In this document: one piece after another, positions 6,427 through 10,101 of the stretch
Layout of the letters: each line of letters starts with the position of its first letter
Position numbering within the stretch: the first letter of the stretch is position 1
NCBI GenBank assembly: GCA_002352055.1
Contig: DEHS01000080.1
Span: forward strand, 61,213 to 71,313
Length of the DNA: 10,101 nt
Reading direction: 5' to 3'
Origin: Legionellaceae bacterium UBA2794
Lineage (GTDB): Bacteria; Pseudomonadota; Gammaproteobacteria; Legionellales; Legionellaceae
Made by a program: the position numbers and the translations under genes
The notes under the pieces: generated by a model
What the model was told of the DNA's origin: nothing
Databases searched by the model: none
Seen by the model: the letters and a program-made list of their open reading frames with translations, nothing else

Positions 6427-7722
6427 TTAGAACGCTTTTTTTAAATCGGAGTGATATTTTTCCTCTTGAGAGTGCTCTTTTTTTATTTGATCTAATTGCG
6501 CCTTAAATTCTGTCATTTTATTAGCCAATCGCCCTGTTTCAGGTTTTTTATCAAATTTCTGGGATAAGGCTTCATTACGCGTTTGAATGTTAGTGATTAG
6601 TTTATCTAACTCGTCAATTTTTTGTTGAAGCTCTTGGGGAGAGATATTCGTCAAGGATTGTTTAAAATTAAGTAATGAGGTTTCAAACTCTTTTGCCAGT
6701 AAATTGCGCTCTTTACTAAGGTTAGATTTAATTAAAACATCTTTAAAGCGAAACAAATTATTAATTGGAGATTCCTCGGTATAAACTTTTAATTCGTCCA
6801 GGGCTGATTTTAGATTCGTTTCAAGAATATAATTGATTCTATGAACTATCTGTTTGGCAGGTACTTGATACACACCATCGTTGTTGAGCAGTACTTTAGA
6901 GGAGGTAATTCCTTTGATTGTTTCTTCAGGATTGTGATAGGTATAAACCATTGTGTCCTCTATAGATATCTTATGTTGGGTAAAATATTCTAATAAACGA
7001 TATACATTAAATAGAGAAGGTTCATAGTGACCACTATATGTGGTAATTCCTTTGAGTTGTCCATTAATAATTTTTAATTCACCTGCAGCAACCACAGGAG
7101 AACCTGCATTCATGGTAGAATGAGCAATTGAATCTGACCCCTTTTGATGATTAAAAATGGACAGCTCACCATTTGCGTTTAAGGTATATGACGCAAATTC
7201 TGGTTTAAAATGAGAAATCATATTGGTAGTACTAAATGCTTGCCGATTTTTTAAGAACTGTCCCTTATGAATATGCACTCTCACTTCAGCTCTTTGCATT
7301 GGGGTGAATTCTTTAATTGAATATTTGGTATCCAATTGTTTGCTTTTATACGTCACGTCAAGAAGCTCTTTTTGTTGAATGGCTTTTGCTATCGGTTTTT
7401 CAGGTTTTGCCCCCAAAGGTATGGGTTTAATAATCCTTTGTTCATCACTTAATATGGGATACAGGGGACTCTTTCCTGGAACAAATTCAGGATTTTTTTC
7501 TTTAAAAAAATAACGTTCTGCCATTAAAGCACTTAATTGATCGTTTATCTTATCTGTTTCATAAATGTCAAAAGCATAAATGAGAAATTTTAATGCTTCA
7601 ATTCTATATTTTCCTTCTTTAGACGTGTAGTGCTCCCACGCAAAATCTATACGATTGGCAAGGAGATCCGTGGATTCGTTATATATGGTTCCAGATTTTA
7701 AATCTTCATCGCTAAGTGGCAT
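6427..7722 (-). CDS. Protein of unknown function with SGHYEP motif and coiled-coil tail; candidate Dot/Icm effector
   Basis: I do not recognise this 431-residue protein as a named gene. It has no signal peptide or membrane segment. The N-terminal 80 residues are helical and charged. The centre holds His201, then AGEL (213-216), Gly221 and SGHYEP (230-235). This 'AGEL-x-G-x-SGHYxP' arrangement occurs, from memory, in plant IQM calmodulin-binding proteins and in various bacterial toxins and effectors, with unknown activity. Residues about 336-425 are rich in Leu, Lys, Glu and Gln with heptad-like spacing and look like a coiled coil. The last 20 residues carry glutamates at -11, -12 and -16, resembling the E-block of Dot/Icm substrates. 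No clear Shine-Dalgarno precedes the ATG. It is a single-gene unit ending 1 base from the convergent ABC ATPase gene. Effector status is inference. Confidence 0.8.
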   Translation of the reverse strand: MPLSDEDLKSGTIYNESTDLLANRIDFAWEHYTSKEGKYRIEALKFLIYAFDIYETDKINDQLSALMAERYFFKEKNPEFVPGKSPLYPILSDEQRIIKPIPLGAKPEKPIAKAIQQKELLDVTYKSKQLDTKYSIKEFTPMQRAEVRVHIHKGQFLKNRQAFSTTNMISHFKPEFASYTLNANGELSIFNHQKGSDSIAHSTMNAGSPVVAAGELKIINGQLKGITTYSGHYEPSLFNVYRLLEYFTQHKISIEDTMVYTYHNPEETIKGITSSKVLLNNDGVYQVPAKQIVHRINYILETNLKSALDELKVYTEESPINNLFRFKDVLIKSNLSKERNLLAKEFETSLLNFKQSLTNISPQELQQKIDELDKLITNIQTRNEALSQKFDKKPETGRLANKMTEFKAQLDQIKKEHSQEEKYHSDLKKAF

Positions 7723-7754
7723 AGAGCGGTCTACAGAATTCTGTTTATAATTTT

Positions 7755-7795
7755 ATTATAGTTTATCATTATGATTAAAATAGAAGCATTAAAAT
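7755..7795 (-). promoter_or_regulatory. Candidate promoter region of the putative effector gene
   Basis: A perfect TATAAT (7760-7755) lies 32 bases before the ATG on the minus strand, without a good -35 box. In place of it, two direct copies of ATTTTAAT (7795-7788 and 7781-7774) lie with a 14-base period just upstream. A small inverted repeat ATCAT-T-ATGAT sits between them and the -10. An activator-dependent promoter is plausible. Confidence 0.35.
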
Positions 7796-7933
7796 GCAGT
7801 GGGATGTCTTTTTTGGAATTTGAGAAATCTCCATGACTTCTTCGAATAGTTATGAAAGATAATGGCTGATGATTATAAAGTGGAATTGATTGTACTTTAG
7901 GGAGGCTTTAAGATAATTAAGGGCTGATTTTTC

Positions 7934-7977
7934 TTGATAATCCATCTTGATTATTAAAATCGAGGTTGGATTATCAA
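7934..7977. repeat. Long inverted repeat just 3' of dsbA
   Basis: The outer arms are 11-bp perfect complements, TTGATAATCCA (7934-7944) and TGGATTATCAA (7967-7977). Inside, 7945-7951 pairs with 7959-7965 with two G-U pairs when read on the plus strand, after a bulged T at 7966. The loop is 7 bases. The stem starts 8 bases after the dsbA stop. No real T-tract follows on the minus strand (GAAAAATC), so it is not a standard terminator for dsbA; on the plus strand it is followed by TTTGTATATT. Confidence 0.7.
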
Positions 7978-7985
7978 TTTGTATA

Positions 7986-8597
7986 TTAAGCAGATTGTTT
8001 TGCTAAATAATCGAGAATTTCAAATAGGCGCTCTGGGCTACCAGCCATTTGTAAGTCAGTTTTGTATTTATGATTCACGACAAATGCTGGAACGGCATTA
8101 ATCTGATATTGAGCCATCGTTTGCATGCCATTTCTAACCCGCATATCAATAGTAGGCGAATTTTCAAAGGCACTTTTTGCAACTTCTCGATCCACACCCT
8201 GAGCCACAAAGAAATCGATCATGGATTGTTTACTGGATAACGTTTTTCTATCTTCCTGGATTGCTTTAAATAAAGCCGGAGAAATTTTAGCTGATAGAGC
8301 CAGAGTCTTAGCGGTATAATAGGCTTTGGCATATAATTCCCATTCTGGTTTAAATACTACTGGAACTCGCTCCAGCTGCACCGTTTTACCCATTTTTCCA
8401 GCCCATTCGTTTAATGGCGACTCTATTTTATAACACCAGGGGCATCCATAGCTGAAAAACTCAGTGATGGTAGGATTTTTCGTGTTATCTGTATTTTCCA
8501 GAGAGGATATAACCTGATAATCTTTCCCGGCCTTAAAATCTGCAGCGAATACCAGATTTGGTATTAGAATAATTAACGCAATAATATGTTTCAACAT
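7986..8597 (-). CDS. dsbA: Thiol:disulfide interchange protein DsbA
   Basis: This periplasmic oxidoreductase introduces disulfides into exported proteins and is re-oxidised by DsbB. I place the start at the ATG 8597-8595, giving 203 residues. It has a well-spaced GAGGA Shine-Dalgarno about 9 bases upstream and a normal signal peptide, MLKHIIALIILIPNLVFA, cut before AD. A TTG at 8612 extends the frame by five codons but would place the Shine-Dalgarno inside the coding region. The thioredoxin-fold active site is CPWC at 52-55, after ITEFFSYG, where the classical E. coli enzyme has CPHC. The cis-proline loop is NAVPAFVV with Pro170. The Shine-Dalgarno overlaps the cytochrome c4 stop codon (TGAGGA), so the two genes form one unit. 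Oxidase versus isomerase roles cannot be separated from sequence. Confidence 0.93.
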   Translation of the reverse strand: MLKHIIALIILIPNLVFAADFKAGKDYQVISSLENTDNTKNPTITEFFSYGCPWCYKIESPLNEWAGKMGKTVQLERVPVVFKPEWELYAKAYYTAKTLALSAKISPALFKAIQEDRKTLSSKQSMIDFFVAQGVDREVAKSAFENSPTIDMRVRNGMQTMAQYQINAVPAFVVNHKYKTDLQMAGSPERLFEILDYLAKQSA

Positions 8598-8608
8598 GTT
8601 ATAAATCC

Positions 8609-9211
8609 TCAATGTAAACCTTCAATATAATGGGATACGGCTTCCATATCTTCCTGACTCATTCTGCCGCTGATATCTCGCATGATTTCGTTTAAATCGT
8701 TGCTTCGCTTCTTGTCTTTAAATGCCTGTAATTGCAAAACTGTATACTCTGCATGTTGACCTGAAAGAACAGGAAATCCGGCTTGCCCATTTCCCATACC
8801 CTTGGGACCATGACAGGCGATGCAGGCAGTAATATGTTTGCTGTAATCCCCACCGCGATAGAGTTGCTCACCCCTTTGCACGTATTTTTTGGGTGTGGTG
8901 CCTTGGGCGAGGGGCATTTTAGCATAATATTCAGAAAGGTCACTCATGTCCTTTTCGGTCAAATCTGCGACTACCGATAGCATGGTTGGGACATGGCGTA
9001 CCTTGTCTTCTTTTATTTCTTTAAGTTGTTTTAGTAAATATTTCGCATGTTGCCCCGCAATATTAGGCCATTGGGGGTTGGCACTGTTTCCTTGTGCTCC
9101 ATGACAAGCAGCGCACACCAGCGTTTTATTCTGCTCTGCTGGAATCGGAGCTTCTTCGGCACACAGTGCCAATGGAAAAACAAGAATTATAGTGAGTACT
9201 AATTTCTTCAT
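8609..9211 (-). CDS. Cytochrome c4 (dihaem, periplasmic)
   Basis: This 200-residue exported dihaem cytochrome carries electrons toward terminal oxidases in the periplasm or at the membrane surface. A signal peptide, MKKLVLTIILVFPLALCA, is followed by EEAP. Two haem-binding motifs are present: CAACH at 33-37 and CIACH at 130-134. Likely axial methionines are Met77 in VPTMLS and Met177 in NEIMRDIS. Internal duplication is visible, since both halves contain a GQHAxY(L/V)LxQL phrase (53-62 and 151-161). Length fits the c4 family. Cys17 sits near the cleavage site but is preceded by Leu-Ala-Leu, which is not a lipobox. The ribosome site is a weak GAGAA. The gene is directly followed by dsbA; both products belong to periplasmic redox and cytochrome biogenesis pathways. 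Confidence 0.95.
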   Translation of the reverse strand: MKKLVLTIILVFPLALCAEEAPIPAEQNKTLVCAACHGAQGNSANPQWPNIAGQHAKYLLKQLKEIKEDKVRHVPTMLSVVADLTEKDMSDLSEYYAKMPLAQGTTPKKYVQRGEQLYRGGDYSKHITACIACHGPKGMGNGQAGFPVLSGQHAEYTVLQLQAFKDKKRSNDLNEIMRDISGRMSQEDMEAVSHYIEGLH

Positions 9212-9266
9212 TCATTTCTCATCAATCAAGCTTAAGTTCTATAGTATCCAGCATAAGCTAATCCGC

Positions 9267-9295
9267 TTCATTTGGAAATAATGGATGCTTATAAT
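9267..9295 (+). promoter_or_regulatory. Probable promoter of engB
   Basis: A perfect TATAAT at 9290-9295 lies 17 bases after TTCATT (9267-9272), 55 bases before the engB ATG. It lies in the 139-base divergent region shared with the cytochrome c4 gene. For the latter, the best -10 is TACTAT, without a convincing -35. Confidence 0.45.
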
Positions 9296-9350
9296 AAATA
9301 TTAAATAATGGTACACTGCTCCGGTCAAATCCCAAAATGAAATATACCTC

Positions 9351-9953
9351 ATGTTAGTAAATCCTTATACCAAAGCAGTATTTTTAAAAAGCGCCGCACG
9401 TGTTGATCAGTTGCCTCCAGATTCAGGGTACGAAGTCGCCTTTGCAGGTCGCTCTAATGCGGGCAAATCCAGTGCCTTAAATTGTTTAACATCAGTTAAA
9501 AGTCTGGCACGGACGAGTAAAACTCCTGGCCGCACTCAGCTTATTAACTTGTTTACGCTCGATGATGAGCGACGCCTCGTAGATTTGCCAGGTTATGGTT
9601 ATGCCAAAGTTGCGTTACAGGTAAAGTTGGAGTGGCAAAAGAACTTAGCTCATTATCTGGAAGTAAGAGAGAGTTTAAAAGGCCTTGTTTTGCTGATGGA
9701 CGTACGCCATCCGTTAAAAGATTTAGATCAAATGATGATCGACTGGTCTTTAAATCGGCAACTGCCAGTTCATATTTTATTAACCAAAGCAGATAAATTA
9801 AGTCGCAGTGATGTCAAAAACATGGTGCTTAAAGTACGTAAACATTATGAACTGGCGGACCATTTAATTACAGTGCAAGCTTTTTCATCTTTAAAAAAGC
9901 AAGGTGTTGAGGAGCTAATCGCTGCTTTAAACAACTGGTTCTGCTGGGCTTAA
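9351..9953 (+). CDS. engB: Ribosome-assembly GTPase EngB (YihA/YsxC)
   Basis: This 200-residue cytoplasmic GTPase is needed for assembly of the large ribosomal subunit. All G motifs are present: G1 GRSNAGKS at 33-40, G2 within TPGRT at 58-62, G3 DLPG at 78-81, G4 TKAD at 145-148 and G5 SSLKK at 179-183. The stretches SLARTSKTPGRTQLINLF and VLLMDVRHPLKDLD are near-identical to enterobacterial YihA as I recall it, and the length is normal. The ATG fits the family N-terminus, although the upstream sequence ATACCTC gives no good Shine-Dalgarno. It is transcribed away from the cytochrome c4/dsbA pair and appears to be monocistronic. A T-run follows the stop but no GC-rich stem is attached. Confidence 0.96.
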   Translation: MLVNPYTKAVFLKSAARVDQLPPDSGYEVAFAGRSNAGKSSALNCLTSVKSLARTSKTPGRTQLINLFTLDDERRLVDLPGYGYAKVALQVKLEWQKNLAHYLEVRESLKGLVLLMDVRHPLKDLDQMMIDWSLNRQLPVHILLTKADKLSRSDVKNMVLKVRKHYELADHLITVQAFSSLKKQGVEELIAALNNWFCWA

Positions 9954-10045
9954 TTTTTTTGGTTAAAATTATATCAAAATGAAACAACAATTCTTTCTAA
10001 CTCTATGTTCTGCTAAGCAATTCTAAATTAGTTTGCAAAACAAAT

Positions 10046-10075
10046 CGTCGTTGCGAACAAAGTGAAGCAATCCAG
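10046..10075. repeat. Degenerate copy of a dispersed intergenic repeat
   Basis: The stretch starting CGTCGTTGCGAACAAAG and ending GAAGCAATCCAG closely follows a palindromic intergenic repeat, of the form CGTCATTGCGAG...GAAGCAATCCAG, found in many copies in Legionella and other bacterial genomes. The TTGC and GCAA ends can pair, while the middle is degraded. The assignment is from memory of the repeat; no second copy occurs in this window. Confidence 0.5.
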
Positions 10076-10101
10076 CACAGGATTATAACGAAGAATCTAT
10101 G

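Noticed and set aside
7821..7834. A partial match (TGAGAAATCTCCAT) to the LetA box TNAGAAATTTCTNA
   Set aside because: Only the first half fits. The second half has three mismatches, and no Rsm-like RNA with a terminator follows.
8598..8612. TTG at 8612 as the start of dsbA, adding five residues
   Set aside because: The Shine-Dalgarno would lie inside the coding region. The ATG at 8597 has correct spacing and gives a standard signal peptide.
9159..9170. Lipobox in the cytochrome c4 signal peptide (Cys17)
   Set aside because: The preceding residues are Leu-Ala-Leu. Position -1 is not small, and a normal signal peptidase I site follows.
9951..9971. Intrinsic terminator after engB
   Set aside because: TAATTTT and AAAATTA can pair, but the stem is purely A-T and the T-run is part of the stem, so it would be a very weak terminator.
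10099..10101. ATG at the last three bases as a gene start
   Set aside because: No clear ribosome site precedes it and no downstream sequence is available to judge a coding frame.

Overview
The window looks like a chromosomal segment of a Legionella-type gammaproteobacterium. The base composition is moderately AT-rich. It carries a split glycine dehydrogenase (GcvPA type), a secreted member of the IcmL/DotI family, a protein with the profile of a Dot/Icm effector, and ordinary gammaproteobacterial housekeeping genes (cytochrome c4, DsbA, EngB/YihA). The genus is inferred from gene content and was not tested by a search.

Layout. Positions 1-1793 (minus strand) hold a glycine cleavage operon, gcvT-gcvH-gcvPA, with gcvPA running off the left edge. 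A divergent promoter region separates it from a plus-strand gene for a small two-helix membrane protein of the DUF3592 type (1930-2403). That gene overlaps tail-to-tail with a minus-strand gene for an exported IcmL-like protein (2387-2905). The 2906-3370 gap is not empty. It holds the promoter of the IcmL-like gene and, just upstream on the same strand, four tandem hairpins ending in a strong intrinsic terminator and preceded by a good sigma70-type promoter. I read this as a small RNA of about 110 nt with C-rich UUCCC loops, which is the best candidate here for an undescribed element.

Positions 3371-6425 (plus strand) encode an ABC importer of the nitrate/sulfonate/taurine class: a permease with two fused membrane domains, then an ATPase with an extra C-terminal domain. 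No substrate-binding protein lies beside them. One base beyond the ATPase, on the minus strand, ends a 431-residue protein of unknown function (6427-7722). It has a central AGEL...SGHYEP motif, a predicted C-terminal coiled coil and a glutamate-rich tail, and is a candidate Dot/Icm effector.

The right part has a minus-strand pair, cytochrome c4 then dsbA (9211-7986), whose stop codon and Shine-Dalgarno sequence overlap. Both products work in the periplasm. Diverging from them is engB (9351-9953), a ribosome-assembly GTPase. The last 150 bases hold a degenerate copy of a dispersed repeat and no gene that can be judged.
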